Counted from the first letter of the stretch, positions 33,550 to 42,311 are shown. The stretch is 64,000 bases of DNA from Pseudobdellovibrionaceae bacterium (GCA_947444305.1 CANEZP010000008.1:1-64000); one strand, 5' to 3'. The notes: a model not told the origin generated them from the letters alone. Numbers and translations: made by a program.

Positions 33550-34110
33550 TCAGTCAATTTTTTGGGCGTGGTCGCGCGCAATGGCGGCGAATTTTGGATC
33601 GGAATTCGTTACGGCCCAGAGCCGAGCGGCTATACCGGGGGTCGCTTCTCGCGGCGCACGCACCAACGCGTAGGTGTACTCGCCGAGTACCAGCTCTTCG
33701 CCGACCACCAAAGTTTCGGCGCGGCCACTGCCCTCCACGTTCACGACGCCCTCTTCGGAGTCGGCCCATAGATCGACGAAGACATTCGGGTCTAAACGTA
33801 ACGGCTCTTGCGGGAAACCCACGAAATACATCAACGCGTCTTCGCGCCACCACCACCAGTTGATGGAATTCGTGACGGTCAGCTCAATGCGAAAGCGGTC
33901 GCCCTTCACGAATTGCGCGGGCCAGTCGCCCAAAGCAAAAGTGAAATCGGAACCGAGTTGAATAGAATTTTGGCTCAAACGAACCGGCACCTGTTGGTAG
34001 CGGCCGTTCTTCAGATGACTATGCGTATTTAACGATGAAGGAACCGGGCCCGCGGGCCCTTCGAAAATTCCTTCTAAATCAAAACGATCATCTTCACGAA
34101 GAGCGATCAA
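33550..34110 (-). CDS. Hypothetical protein coupled to the NYN-domain gene
   Basis: A 186-aa protein with a TTG start overlapping the stop of the NYN gene (TTGA). It has no signal peptide or membrane segment. The chain looks beta-rich with an aromatic patch (NSINWWWWREDALMYFVGF). I recognise no family. Translational coupling suggests that it is made with the NYN protein, perhaps as a partner. Because the start is a weak TTG, an internal start is possible. Confidence 0.7.
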   Translation of the reverse strand: MIALREDDRFDLEGIFEGPAGPVPSSLNTHSHLKNGRYQQVPVRLSQNSIQLGSDFTFALGDWPAQFVKGDRFRIELTVTNSINWWWWREDALMYFVGFPQEPLRLDPNVFVDLWADSEEGVVNVEGSGRAETLVVGEELVLGEYTYALVRAPREATPGIAARLWAVTNSDPKFAAIARDHAQKID

Positions 34111-35039
34111 TCGCCGTGTCCGTGATGGTCAAAGTGAGGATTGTAACCGCCGCGATCTTCGGGATAAGCCTGACGCCCACCACCTTCGCCGCGAGTACCG
34201 CCTCCGGAGTTGCCGTTGCCATTTCCGTTCGTGTTTCCACTCCCACCGGAGCGTCCACCGCCGGAACCGGTACCCGAGCCACGACCGCCGCCCCCACCGC
34301 GTGAGGATCCACCGCCACGACTTCCGCCGCCGCTTCGTCCTCCACCGCCCGAGCGACCGCCTCCGGAATTACCGCTTCCGCTCGCGGAGCTTGAGCCCCC
34401 CGAACCGGAGCCGGATGAACCCGTGCCGGAACCCGATCCAGAGCCCGAGCCGCCGCCTTCGCCACCTTCACCCCGGCCGCCGCTGTTGGAAGCGCGGCGC
34501 GGAGGAGTTTTGCCCGCGAGGACGTACTCTTCGGTGAGAGGAAAGTAGAAATCCGAGCCTTCTTTCATTTCCGGCGATGTCGTTTCGGGCCACGACCAGA
34601 TTTCGACGCGGCAACCTCTGGAACGGAGATACCAAATCAGCGGCAAAAAATCTTTGTCGCCACCGAGGATGATCGCGACGTCAATTTTCTCGGCCATGGT
34701 GACCGCATCGATCACTAAGAATGTATCGGCGTTCTTGGTCGGACGGCGAATCTCACCACCGAGCGAGGCCCAGAAGCCTTCGAAGTCGGCCGAGATCTCT
34801 TTGTACGCGGGCTTGTAATAAAGAATGCGGATGATTTCGCGGTCACCGACTTGATCTAAAATCTTTTTGTAATCGGTGCGGGCTTCGTGATGCTTGAGCG
34901 AAGACATTTCGATATTTTCGGCATCAACGAAAATGGCGACTTTTTGAAAGAGTAAATTCTTTTTCGGAGCGGAATTATTCAGATTCGCGGGCGTCTTCGT
35001 GACCGGCGTCTGTTTTTTTGAAGGCTCTGGTGTAGCCAT
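34107..35039 (-). CDS. NYN (PIN-like) nuclease-domain protein with Gly/Ser/Arg-rich tail
   Basis: A 310-aa protein. Residues about 30-170 form a LabA/NYN domain. It has the acidic residues expected of the PIN-like active site: FVDAENIEMSS, then DTFLVIDAVTMAEKIDVAII, then LGGDKDFLPLIWYLRSRGC. NYN domains are typically metal-dependent RNases. From about residue 190 the chain is almost only Gly, Ser and Arg (repeated GGRSGGG, GGGSRGG), ending with a His-rich tip (HFDHHGHGD). GGAG upstream supports the start. The tail may bind RNA or drive condensation; this is inference. Confidence 0.88.
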   Translation of the reverse strand: MATPEPSKKQTPVTKTPANLNNSAPKKNLLFQKVAIFVDAENIEMSSLKHHEARTDYKKILDQVGDREIIRILYYKPAYKEISADFEGFWASLGGEIRRPTKNADTFLVIDAVTMAEKIDVAIILGGDKDFLPLIWYLRSRGCRVEIWSWPETTSPEMKEGSDFYFPLTEEYVLAGKTPPRRASNSGGRGEGGEGGGSGSGSGSGTGSSGSGSGGSSSASGSGNSGGGRSGGGGRSGGGSRGGGSSRGGGGGRGSGTGSGGGRSGGSGNTNGNGNGNSGGGTRGEGGGRQAYPEDRGGYNPHFDHHGHGD

Positions 35040-35057
35040 GACTCTCCTTCGTGGAGG

Positions 35058-35080
35058 AAAAATGCTCAGCCGTAAGCATT
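35058..35080 (-). terminator. Weak intrinsic-type terminator after queF
   Basis: On the minus strand AATGCT and AGCATT enclose an eight-base loop and are followed by a run of T. It sits between the queF stop and the NYN start and overlaps the NYN leader, so it could also act as an attenuator. Confidence 0.4.
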
Positions 35081-35125
35081 GCCCAAACCGCGGGGCTTTT
35101 CACCTTTTAAAATTTAAAAATTAAT

Positions 35126-35521
35126 TTATTTTTTCGAATGCTTCGAAGTGATCACGGTTTTGATGTTGCCGCGCACGCTGAAGTCGCCGACGACTTCGAT
35201 GTCCCAAGGATCGAGCAATTTGACCAAATCATCTAAGATTTGATTCGTCACGTCTTCGTGGAAGACCTTCTTGTCGCGGAAACCATTAATGTAGAGCTTT
35301 AACGATTTAAGTTCGACGCACATTTTGTGCGGTATGTATTTGATGTTGATCGTCGCGAAATCGGGAAAGCCCGAACGCGGACACAGGCAAGTGAACTCAG
35401 GACACGAGAATTCGATCGTGTAGCGGCGTACTAAAGTGCGATTTTCGAAAGCCTCGAGCGTGTTGTTTTTTATAGCAATCGTTCCGTACAATTCGCCGGG
35501 AGCTGAGCTTTCTGTCGACAT
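35126..35521 (-). CDS. queF: NADPH-dependent 7-cyano-7-deazaguanine reductase
   Basis: A 131-aa protein matching the short, type I QueF. It reduces the nitrile preQ0 to the aminomethyl preQ1 in queuosine synthesis, using NADPH. The catalytic Cys and Asp are in [14 protein letters not shown], and the substrate-binding motif is [20 protein letters not shown] followed by HEDV. Length is typical. No other queuosine genes are in the window, and no preQ1 riboswitch is recognisable upstream. Confidence 0.96.
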   Translation of the reverse strand: MSTESSAPGELYGTIAIKNNTLEAFENRTLVRRYTIEFSCPEFTCLCPRSGFPDFATINIKYIPHKMCVELKSLKLYINGFRDKKVFHEDVTNQILDDLVKLLDPWDIEVVGDFSVRGNIKTVITSKHSKK

Positions 35522-35610
35522 AGTTTACACCTTTGAAAAAAGACCTTATGAGAACGAACCGATTAGCATTTCAGCCTCGGTGCAGCAACTCGGACCAACG
35601 TCGCCCGCGC

Positions 35611-35639
35611 TTGTATTGCGCTGCATAATAGGGTACATA
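35611..35639 (+). promoter_or_regulatory. Putative promoter of DUF2799 lipoprotein gene, leaderless configuration
   Basis: TTGTAT, 17 bp, TACATA (35634-35639), then six bases to the ATG at 35646. There is no Shine-Dalgarno sequence. Confidence 0.4.
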
Positions 35640-35645
35640 TAGACT

Positions 35646-36191
35646 ATGCCTCAGAAAAATTTTGCCCTTCAAGTTTTGCCCGCCGCCCTTGTTTTTCTCT
35701 TCACCGCCCTGAGCTTGGGCTGCGCAAGTAAACCGGAAAAATCGACGTGTGACCAACGTGACTGGTACGAAACGGGCCGCCGTGACGGTGCTCAAGGCGC
35801 GCCACTCGATCGCCTCGCCGCTTACAAAGCCGAATGCAAAAGCAAATTCGCCGAATTTTCCGAAACGATTTACACCAATGGACGTAACGCCGGTTTGGTG
35901 GAGTACTGCGCGCCTGATAATTCCTATGAGTTGGGCCGTATGGGTTTGCCGTATCTTTACGTTTGCCCCTCAACGACCGAAAACGATTTTCTATCCGGTT
36001 ACCGCCGTGGACAAGAAGCTCGTAAGATCGAGACCCAAAATCAAAAGCTTGATGCCGAGATCGACACGCTTCTCTCACGTTTGAATAACGAAGAATCCAA
36101 CTACACCCGCCGCGAAATCGCCTCCGAACTTGAGCAACTTCGCCGCGTTCGCACCAAGAACGATAGAGAACTGAACAAGATCGCGAACTAA
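35646..36191 (+). CDS. DUF2799-family lipoprotein
   Basis: A 181-aa protein. The signal peptide ends in a lipobox (ALSLGCAS, Cys27). The mature domain carries the DUF2799 repeats of Tyr/Gly-rich motifs: WYETGRRDGAQG, IYTNGRNAGLVEYC, YELGRMGLPY and FLSGYRRGQEA. A C-terminal coiled coil runs from about 125. Function is unknown; members are envelope lipoproteins. It overlaps the trmH gene by 4 bp at the convergent 3' ends. Confidence 0.9.
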   Translation: MPQKNFALQVLPAALVFLFTALSLGCASKPEKSTCDQRDWYETGRRDGAQGAPLDRLAAYKAECKSKFAEFSETIYTNGRNAGLVEYCAPDNSYELGRMGLPYLYVCPSTTENDFLSGYRRGQEARKIETQNQKLDAEIDTLLSRLNNEESNYTRREIASELEQLRRVRTKNDRELNKIAN

Positions 36192-36907
36192 AGTTTGGCT
36201 TTGATCAGCGCCTCGGGATTGTCGAAACATCGCAAACAATAATTAGCCAGGACCTGCCGGCGCTCTTTTTCGTTGAGCAAAGCTTTACGGCCGAGCTTCT
36301 GAATTTCTAAATGGGCGTGGTAGAAGATCAGCGCCGCCGCGACCGAAATATTAAAACTTTGCGAGAAGCCCAGCATCGGAATGCGAAATGTTCCGTCGCA
36401 AAGGCCCTTCATCTCCTCACTTACGCCGTCTTTTTCGTTGCCTAAAACGATCGCGATCGGCTTCGACCAGTCGAGCGTGTTGATCGAGTGCGAAGTGTTC
36501 AAATCCGTCGCCCAGATTTGGTAACCCTTGGCCCGCAAATCGCGTGCGGCATCCACCGGTGAAGAGAACGGCCTCGCGTCGAGCCACTTCTCGGCCCCCT
36601 TAGTCACGCGGTTCGCCGCTTTAAACTTCGCGCCGGGTTTATCGATCAAATACATCGATAAGAATCCGAACGCTTCACTCGAGCGCATCGCCGCGCTGAC
36701 GTTGCCTTGATCGTGAATGTTTTCGAGCACCGATACGACGTGCGTCGAACGCTGATTGACCACTTCCTCAAGCCGGGCCCTTCGCTCGTCGGTCATGTGC
36801 GGCGTCAACAACTCGATGATCTGCTCGATGCCGACTTCGGTTTTACCTACGCTTAACGTATCCGACCAGGTCAGGCGTGCGCGCCGGAAATCTAAATCTT
36901 GTTCCAC
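36188..36907 (-). CDS. trmH: SpoU/TrmH-family tRNA 2'-O-methyltransferase
   Basis: A 239-aa protein of the SPOUT superfamily. Motif 1 is IHDQGNVSAAMRSSEAFGF with the catalytic Arg. Motif 2 is PIAIVLGNEKDGVSEEM, and motif 3 is IPMLGFSQSFNISVAAALIF, which forms the SAM-binding knot. The combination fits TrmH-type Gm18 methylation of tRNA. GTG 36907 is chosen because AAGGAT lies seven bases upstream; TTG 36922 in the same frame is an alternative. It lies directly downstream of the speD gene, whose end carries this Shine-Dalgarno sequence. Confidence 0.9.
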   Translation of the reverse strand: MEQDLDFRRARLTWSDTLSVGKTEVGIEQIIELLTPHMTDERRARLEEVVNQRSTHVVSVLENIHDQGNVSAAMRSSEAFGFLSMYLIDKPGAKFKAANRVTKGAEKWLDARPFSSPVDAARDLRAKGYQIWATDLNTSHSINTLDWSKPIAIVLGNEKDGVSEEMKGLCDGTFRIPMLGFSQSFNISVAAALIFYHAHLEIQKLGRKALLNEKERRQVLANYCLRCFDNPEALIKAKL

Positions 36908-36911
36908 GAAA

Positions 36912-37820
36912 TTATCCTTCAAGCGGCAAAGCTTTGTAGTGCGTGAATCCGGCTTCGAATTCGCCGCTAATTAAGCGGCGTTCGGAAGAGCTTCTTTGAA
37001 AAGGCGCTATATCTAATACGTCAAAGCCCCGCGCCGGATGAAACGTGATGACGTCGAAGGCCCGCGGACGAAAAACTCCGAGCACGCTACGAATGACATC
37101 CACGGTCCGTTCACGCAAGTGAACGTTTGTGACGAAGCTTACGTAAGAGTTGGCTTCCTCGGGCGTCACGTGAATGGTGTAATACTCGAGGCCACGGATC
37201 GCGTTGAGCGAGTAGCCGCGCGGATGAAAAAGAAAATCGTCGATCTCAAAACCGGGAAAGCTATTTTCCAGTGAGATTTTTTCGCGAATCCCTTCAAGGC
37301 TCGGTTCGCAATTGAAAAGCGCGGCCGTCGCGGGTTCGAAGTTGTGCATGGAAACTTCGAGTGTGCCGTCGTGCGAGCCGGCGCTAAATTGCTTTTCGAA
37401 GTGGTAGACGAACATGCGGTGCTCGCCCGGTAGGCCGAAGTGGTAAACTTTTCCGGGCACGCTCTGCCGTAGGATTTCGGCATCGTTCGCGAAATCGGTT
37501 CGTTGCGCTTCGGGAAAATATTCGTTCTTGCGCACGTAAGTGAAAAAATCGATCGCATCGGGCGGAACATGCGCGAAGAAGAAACGAGCGGCATCGATGA
37601 GCGTCGTCGTCCCGCAGGTGATCATCGTTAGTCGTTCGTTCCAGACGAATAAACTACTTTCGGAAAGCAGGTACGCATCGCAAACTTCGTTGCTCATTTT
37701 AGAAATTATTTTTGCGCCGGCGGCTGAAACCATGTCGCGCCAAAACGTTTCGGGCTTCGCGCGCAAATTTGCGCCCCGAATTATCAATTCGACTTTCTTC
37801 TCCGTCCCCTCGAAAAACAT
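36912..37820 (-). CDS. speD: Eukaryotic-type S-adenosylmethionine decarboxylase
   Basis: A 302-aa pyruvoyl-type enzyme that would decarboxylate AdoMet to supply aminopropyl groups for spermidine. It matches the long eukaryotic class rather than the short bacterial SpeD. The N-terminus FFEGTEKKVEL has Phe3 and Glu4/Glu7. The self-cleavage site is SESSLFVW (Glu54-Ser55), and Cys69 lies in TCGTT. Ser204, His217 and Glu221 lie in GYSLNAIRG and YYTIHVTPEEANSYVSF. All key residues are present. No spermidine synthase or other polyamine gene is nearby. It is divergent from a GT2 gene, with only 34 bp between the starts. Confidence 0.93.
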   Translation of the reverse strand: MFFEGTEKKVELIIRGANLRAKPETFWRDMVSAAGAKIISKMSNEVCDAYLLSESSLFVWNERLTMITCGTTTLIDAARFFFAHVPPDAIDFFTYVRKNEYFPEAQRTDFANDAEILRQSVPGKVYHFGLPGEHRMFVYHFEKQFSAGSHDGTLEVSMHNFEPATAALFNCEPSLEGIREKISLENSFPGFEIDDFLFHPRGYSLNAIRGLEYYTIHVTPEEANSYVSFVTNVHLRERTVDVIRSVLGVFRPRAFDVITFHPARGFDVLDIAPFQRSSSERRLISGEFEAGFTHYKALPLEG

Positions 37821-37854
37821 GGCCTGGAGCGTAACAAAGCCCTAAGACTATGTC

Positions 37855-38760
37855 ATGACGAATATTTCCGTGATCGTGCCGACATTCAACCGCGCCCATA
37901 CTCTCGAGCGTGCGCTGAATTCCGTGATCCACCAGACTTGTCCCCCCGTTGAGATTATCGTGGTTGATGATGGATCGAACGACACGACCACCGCGATGAT
38001 CGAAGCGTGGCGTACCACGGCCGACTTCTCAGGAAATTTTGTTTATCTGAAAACGGCGAATCGTGGCGTGAGTTCGGCGCGAAACGCCGGCGCCCAAGCG
38101 GCCACTTCACCCTGGCTAGCCTTTCTTGATTCCGACGACGAATGGTTACCGCATAAATTGAACACGCAAGCGCCGCTTACCGAAGACTACCCGCTCGTCC
38201 ACGGTGAAGAGATTTGGATTCGCAACGGCGTTCGCGTGAACGCGATGAAGAAGTACGAAAAATCCGGCGGCCGAATCTTCAAACGCTGCGTCGATATTTG
38301 CTGTATCTCTCCCTCGAGCGTTTTGATCAGTAAAGATTTGTTCACCAAGCTTGACGGATTTCGCAGCGACTTTCCAGTTTGCGAAGATTACGAATTGTGG
38401 TTGCGCATCACCGCCCGTCACGAGGTCGGCTTCGTCAGCGAACCGGTTCAGAAAAAATACGGCGGCCACGAAGATCAGCTCTCACGTTTGTATAAGGCCA
38501 TGGATTTTTACCGCTGCCGCGCCCTCGTTCCGTTTTTAGAGAACCGCGACATCACGGCCGAAGAGCGCGCGCACGTCATCAAAGTTCTAATCGAGAAGTG
38601 TGAGATTTTGATTCAAGGTTATCTTAAGCATGATAACTTAGCGGATCTAGCGACCGTTCAAGGTTGGCTATCGCGGGCGCGGACCGCGCAGAGTGCCGTC
38701 CAAATCGCCCACTCGGCGGCCGACCGCTTACCGCGCTCGGAATTCAGGGGCAACTTGTAA
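37855..38760 (+). CDS. Glycosyltransferase family 2
   Basis: A 301-aa GT-A-fold cytosolic enzyme. The N-terminus SVIVPTFNRAHTLERALNSV, the donor-binding IIVVDDGSNDTT and the metal motif FLDSDDEW are standard for inverting GT2 enzymes. CEDYELWLRI is the likely acceptor-side ED motif with the catalytic base. Acceptor and sugar cannot be read. Its last 103 bp overlap the 3' end of the convergent CinA-like gene on the other strand. Confidence 0.92.
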   Translation: MTNISVIVPTFNRAHTLERALNSVIHQTCPPVEIIVVDDGSNDTTTAMIEAWRTTADFSGNFVYLKTANRGVSSARNAGAQAATSPWLAFLDSDDEWLPHKLNTQAPLTEDYPLVHGEEIWIRNGVRVNAMKKYEKSGGRIFKRCVDICCISPSSVLISKDLFTKLDGFRSDFPVCEDYELWLRITARHEVGFVSEPVQKKYGGHEDQLSRLYKAMDFYRCRALVPFLENRDITAEERAHVIKVLIEKCEILIQGYLKHDNLADLATVQGWLSRARTAQSAVQIAHSAADRLPRSEFRGNL

Positions 38761-39758
38761 GGCAACGTTCGCCGTTCGGTGGACGAGCCCTTCGATGAGC
38801 GGACTTCCGTCACGAGTTCTTCACCGGCGGCCGAAGTACGTAGGCCGTAAGAATCGGCGGCGCCGCCGTCATTGCGAAATTTAATTTGCGGAACTTGAAT
38901 ACCGGATTTTTCGAGCGACGCACGTGCCGCGAAGAGCCGGTCTAACAAACCGACGTCGGTGATGAGATCGACAACTTCTAGCTGCGGATCGGGCCACGCT
39001 TTCAAAAATTCTTCGGCCAGATCTTGCTCGCCGTGCGCGACGATCCACGAGCCGAGCGCGGCCTCAATTTCACTAACGAGGCTCATCTGGTCGGGTTTTA
39101 AATTCAACTTCACTTTCACGTACGGAACTTGCGCGCGGTAGCCGACTTCGATTTCGCGACCGGCGATGATCGCTTCCACTTTTTCGGCGACTTCGCTTTC
39201 GGGCACGCCGAGACAGGTCCAACGCACCCACTTCGCGCCGCCTTCTTTCGCGGCTTTCAAACGCGGGATGACTTCTTCTTCGAAGATGGCCGCGAGTTCA
39301 CGCGGCGGGCCGGGCAAAACGAAGTATTGTTGCACGCCCAACGTTTGCTTGAAGCCCAGCGCGGTGCCCGCGCTGTTGTTGAGCTTCTCGGCCCCGCGGG
39401 GAAAGTGGCATTGCCATCGGTGGGCCTCGCGCAAAGTGAGCGCACGCTTTTCGTAAAGCGCTTTGAGGTCGGTCCAAACCTGATTGTCAAAATCGAGCGG
39501 TACGCCCGTGTGGATGGCCATGCAATCGCGGGTAATGTCGTCGGAAGTCGGGCCCAAGCCGCCCGTGACGAAAACCAACGGTGCCTTCGCGAAGGCGAGG
39601 GCTTGCGCGATCTCTTGTCGTTGGTCTCGGACGGATAAGTGGGTCAAGACCCGTACGCCGACCCGTTCGAGACGCGTGGACAACCACGAAGCATTTGTGT
39701 TCACGACTTCGCCGGAGACAATCTCGGTACCGATGGTAATCAATTGAGCGCTCAACAT
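38658..39758 (-). CDS. CinA-like protein, molybdopterin-binding fold without a recognisable deamidase domain
   Basis: A 366-aa protein. Residues 1-170 match the CinA N-terminal MoCF/COG1058 domain: AQLITIGTEIVSGEVVNTNA, VFVTGGLGPTSDDITRD and the PGPPRELAAIFEEE loop. In full CinA this part hydrolyses ADP-ribose-type substrates. A middle domain follows (GVPESEVAEKVEAII). The C-terminal ~130 residues do not show the CinA nicotinamide-mononucleotide deamidase motif with its conserved ESxTGG. The 3' end overlaps the GT2 gene by 103 bp. Confidence 0.87.
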   Translation of the reverse strand: MLSAQLITIGTEIVSGEVVNTNASWLSTRLERVGVRVLTHLSVRDQRQEIAQALAFAKAPLVFVTGGLGPTSDDITRDCMAIHTGVPLDFDNQVWTDLKALYEKRALTLREAHRWQCHFPRGAEKLNNSAGTALGFKQTLGVQQYFVLPGPPRELAAIFEEEVIPRLKAAKEGGAKWVRWTCLGVPESEVAEKVEAIIAGREIEVGYRAQVPYVKVKLNLKPDQMSLVSEIEAALGSWIVAHGEQDLAEEFLKAWPDPQLEVVDLITDVGLLDRLFAARASLEKSGIQVPQIKFRNDGGAADSYGLRTSAAGEELVTEVRSSKGSSTERRTLPYKLPLNSERGKRSAAEWAIWTALCAVRARDSQP

Positions 39759-39787
39759 ACCCGGATATTTATGGCATAAACTCTGTC

Positions 39788-41113
39788 ATGCCGCAAAAGA
39801 AAGACAAGCTTAAGGACATCCGTACCAATCTTCTGACCCGGGGCTTTGCCTTGGCCAAGGCCGGCATTCGTGCCGGAGGCTTGGGGATGAGTGGATTCAA
39901 AGGTAACGCCGACCCGAATTCGCCCGCCTGGCTGGGCAAGGTTGAATACCTAATCAAGGAACTCGGTCAGCTCAAAGGCTCCGCGATGAAAGTGGGCCAA
40001 ACGCTTTCCATGTACGGCGAGCACCTTCTGCCTAAAGAAGTGAACGACCTACTCAAGACCCTACAGTCGGACTCACCCGCGCTCGAGTGGGCGGCGATTC
40101 GTAAAGTTTTGGTCGCGGAGCTCGGCGAACAAATGATCGGTGAACTCGAGTTCGATGAAGAAGCGTTAGCCTGCGCCAGCATCGGCCAAGTCCATAAAGC
40201 GCGCATCAAAGACACCGGCCAGGTGCTCGCGATTAAGATTCAGTATCCCGGCGTCGACGCCGCGGTCGAAACCGATCTCAAACTTTTGAAGTTTATCTTA
40301 ACATTGACCGACATGGTTCCGCGCGGGGCGCGCTTCGACCAAGTCTTCAATGAAATCCGCGAAATGTTCCACCAAGAAGTGAACTACGAACTCGAAAGAA
40401 ACTTCGGCGAACGGTTCCACGAACTGCTGGCCGACGATCCCCGCTACGTGATTCCGAAGTCGTTTCCCCGCTATTGCACACGTAAAATCATGGCGATGGA
40501 ATTTGTCGAGGGCGTGCGCGCCGATCACCCCAGCGTCCAAGAATTGCCGCTCGAACGCCGCAATCGTTTAGGCCTGTCGTTTCTCGATCTTTACTTGCGC
40601 GAGTTGATGGATTTCAAACTCATGCAAACCGATCCGCACTTGGGCAATTACCTGGTGCAAGTGGATCCGAACGGCGACAAAGACCGGCTCGTCTTGCTTG
40701 ATTTCGGTGCCGCGCGCGGCGTGCCCGACGAATTCTTGAAAAGCTATTTGCTGTTGATGGAAGGCGGTTTCAACCGCGATCCCCGTTTGATTGAAAAAGG
40801 TGGCCGCCAACTCGGACTGTTGCAGCCCGATGACCCGATGGCTTTGGTCGACGACTACATCAAAATCTGTAATCTGATCACCGAACCGTTCCACGGCTCG
40901 TACGATTGGGGCAACAGTGATTTACCGAAGCGCACGGCCGTGGCCGTCACGCACATCGCGGGCTCGTACAAACTTCGCGCGCCACCGCGCGAGCTTGTCT
41001 TTCTCGACCGTAAACTCGGCGGCGTCTTTATTTTCTTGAGCGTATTGAAATGCGTTTTAGACGCGCGGCCGAGTGCCCTCGCCGCGCTCGCGAGCTACGG
41101 GCCTAAGACTTAA
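39788..41113 (+). CDS. ABC1/AarF-UbiB-type atypical kinase
   Basis: A 441-aa protein of the ABC1 (ADCK/UbiB) atypical kinase family. It has the diagnostic KxGQ motif (AMKVGQTLSMYGEHL), the Ala-rich nucleotide loop ASIGQVHKA replacing the Gly loop, the catalytic region TDPHLGNYLV and the metal-binding LLDFGAARG. Members bind ADP/ATP and support quinone or lipid metabolism. No C-terminal membrane helix is obvious. Its 3' end overlaps that of the acyl-CoA dehydrogenase gene by 11 bp, in convergent orientation. Confidence 0.93.
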   Translation: MPQKKDKLKDIRTNLLTRGFALAKAGIRAGGLGMSGFKGNADPNSPAWLGKVEYLIKELGQLKGSAMKVGQTLSMYGEHLLPKEVNDLLKTLQSDSPALEWAAIRKVLVAELGEQMIGELEFDEEALACASIGQVHKARIKDTGQVLAIKIQYPGVDAAVETDLKLLKFILTLTDMVPRGARFDQVFNEIREMFHQEVNYELERNFGERFHELLADDPRYVIPKSFPRYCTRKIMAMEFVEGVRADHPSVQELPLERRNRLGLSFLDLYLRELMDFKLMQTDPHLGNYLVQVDPNGDKDRLVLLDFGAARGVPDEFLKSYLLLMEGGFNRDPRLIEKGGRQLGLLQPDDPMALVDDYIKICNLITEPFHGSYDWGNSDLPKRTAVAVTHIAGSYKLRAPPRELVFLDRKLGGVFIFLSVLKCVLDARPSALAALASYGPKT

Positions 41114-42311
41114 AACCATTCTTACATAGATCGCGCGTCATGTTTTTTTGATGCGCTTCTAAAGTTCCGCCGCCGATCTCCAACAGCTTGGCGTCGCGCC
41201 ACAAACGTTCGACAACGTATTCACCGACGTAACCGTAGCCACCCAAAGTTTGGATGGCGCGGTCGGCGATGTTTTTGCCCGCGGTCGACGCGAACAATTT
41301 TGCGCCGTCGGAATCGAGGCGATGACTATCGCTATGCCCGCCGCCCATTTGGCGCGCGGTCTCGTACGTGTAGGTCTTGGCCGCGCGGTATTCGGCGTAA
41401 GAATCCGCGATCATCTTCTGCACTTGGCCGAATTGCGAAAGCGGTTGGCCGAAGGCTTCACGCTCTTGCGCGTACTTCGTCATGATTTCGATCGAGCGGC
41501 GGGCGATACCTAAGCTCATCGCGGCTAAGGTCAGCCGTTCGATCTCGAGGTTACGCATCATGTGAATCATCGAATCACCCTCGGTGCCGACGAGATTGGC
41601 CGCGGGCACTTTGCAATCCTGAAACACGAGCTCGGCCGTGTTCGAGGCGCGCATACCTAACTTGTCTTTAATTTTTTGGCCGACCGAATAACCGGCGAAA
41701 CCTTTTTCGACGATGAAGGTCGAAACTTGTTTACGCCCGTTCTTTTCGCCGGTGACGGCGTAAACCAAAACGCAATCGCCGGGCGTGCCTTTGTCATCGA
41801 TGGTCCCGTTGGTGATCCACATCTTGCGGCCGTTAAGAATGTAATCGCCGCCGCTTTTTACGGCCGTGGTCTTCATGCCGAGAACATCGGTGCCGACGTG
41901 TGGCTCAGACATGGCCATAGATCCGATCCAATCGCCGCTCGATAACTTCGGCAGCCAGCGTTTTTTCTGCTCATCGTTGCAATTGCTTGCGATGTTGTTC
42001 GCGCACAACATCGAATGCGCCAGGTAAGCTAAACAAAATCCGGGATCACTCGCGGAAATTTCTTCGTGCGCGATGACGGCCGCGACCGTATCCATGCCCG
42101 ACCCGCCGAATTCGTCGCCGACGGTGATGCCGAGTAAACCCAATTCGCCCAATCGTTTAAACAAAGGAACGTTGAAGCGCTCATTGCGATCGAACTCCGC
42201 CGCTTGCGGTTCGACTTCGCTTTGTACAAACTCGCGAACGGTTTGCCGAAGCATCGCGTGTTCTTCGGTGGGATTAAAAAGATCGAACTTTTGCCACTCG
42301 GCCTGGGCCAT
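41103..42311 (-). CDS. Acyl-CoA dehydrogenase, isovaleryl-CoA type
   Basis: A 402-aa flavoenzyme from ATG 42311, preceded by GAGGAG. Flavin and substrate motifs are in SMAMSEPHVGTDVLGM and MWITNGTIDDKG. The canonical C-terminal catalytic Glu position is replaced by Gly (LEIGGGTLEAHQKN). Instead Glu258 in LEIERLTLA matches the catalytic base of isovaleryl-CoA dehydrogenase, so leucine or branched-chain acyl-CoA oxidation is the best guess. The C-terminus DRAIQTLGGYGYVGEYVVER is family-typical. No other leucine-catabolism genes are adjacent. Confidence 0.93.
   Translation of the reverse strand: MAQAEWQKFDLFNPTEEHAMLRQTVREFVQSEVEPQAAEFDRNERFNVPLFKRLGELGLLGITVGDEFGGSGMDTVAAVIAHEEISASDPGFCLAYLAHSMLCANNIASNCNDEQKKRWLPKLSSGDWIGSMAMSEPHVGTDVLGMKTTAVKSGGDYILNGRKMWITNGTIDDKGTPGDCVLVYAVTGEKNGRKQVSTFIVEKGFAGYSVGQKIKDKLGMRASNTAELVFQDCKVPAANLVGTEGDSMIHMMRNLEIERLTLAAMSLGIARRSIEIMTKYAQEREAFGQPLSQFGQVQKMIADSYAEYRAAKTYTYETARQMGGGHSDSHRLDSDGAKLFASTAGKNIADRAIQTLGGYGYVGEYVVERLWRDAKLLEIGGGTLEAHQKNMTRDLCKNGFKS

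Noticed and set aside
33142-33863. Open frames crossing the tRNA-Arg region, including ones reading RPEGFE-like and GRIRTSDTLVRS-like peptides
   Set aside because: These are translations of the tRNA gene and its inverted copy, a well-known annotation artefact. They have no ribosome site or homology.
35522-35645. preQ1 riboswitch upstream of queF
   Set aside because: No preQ1 aptamer-like hairpin plus A-rich tail could be recognised in the leader on the minus strand.
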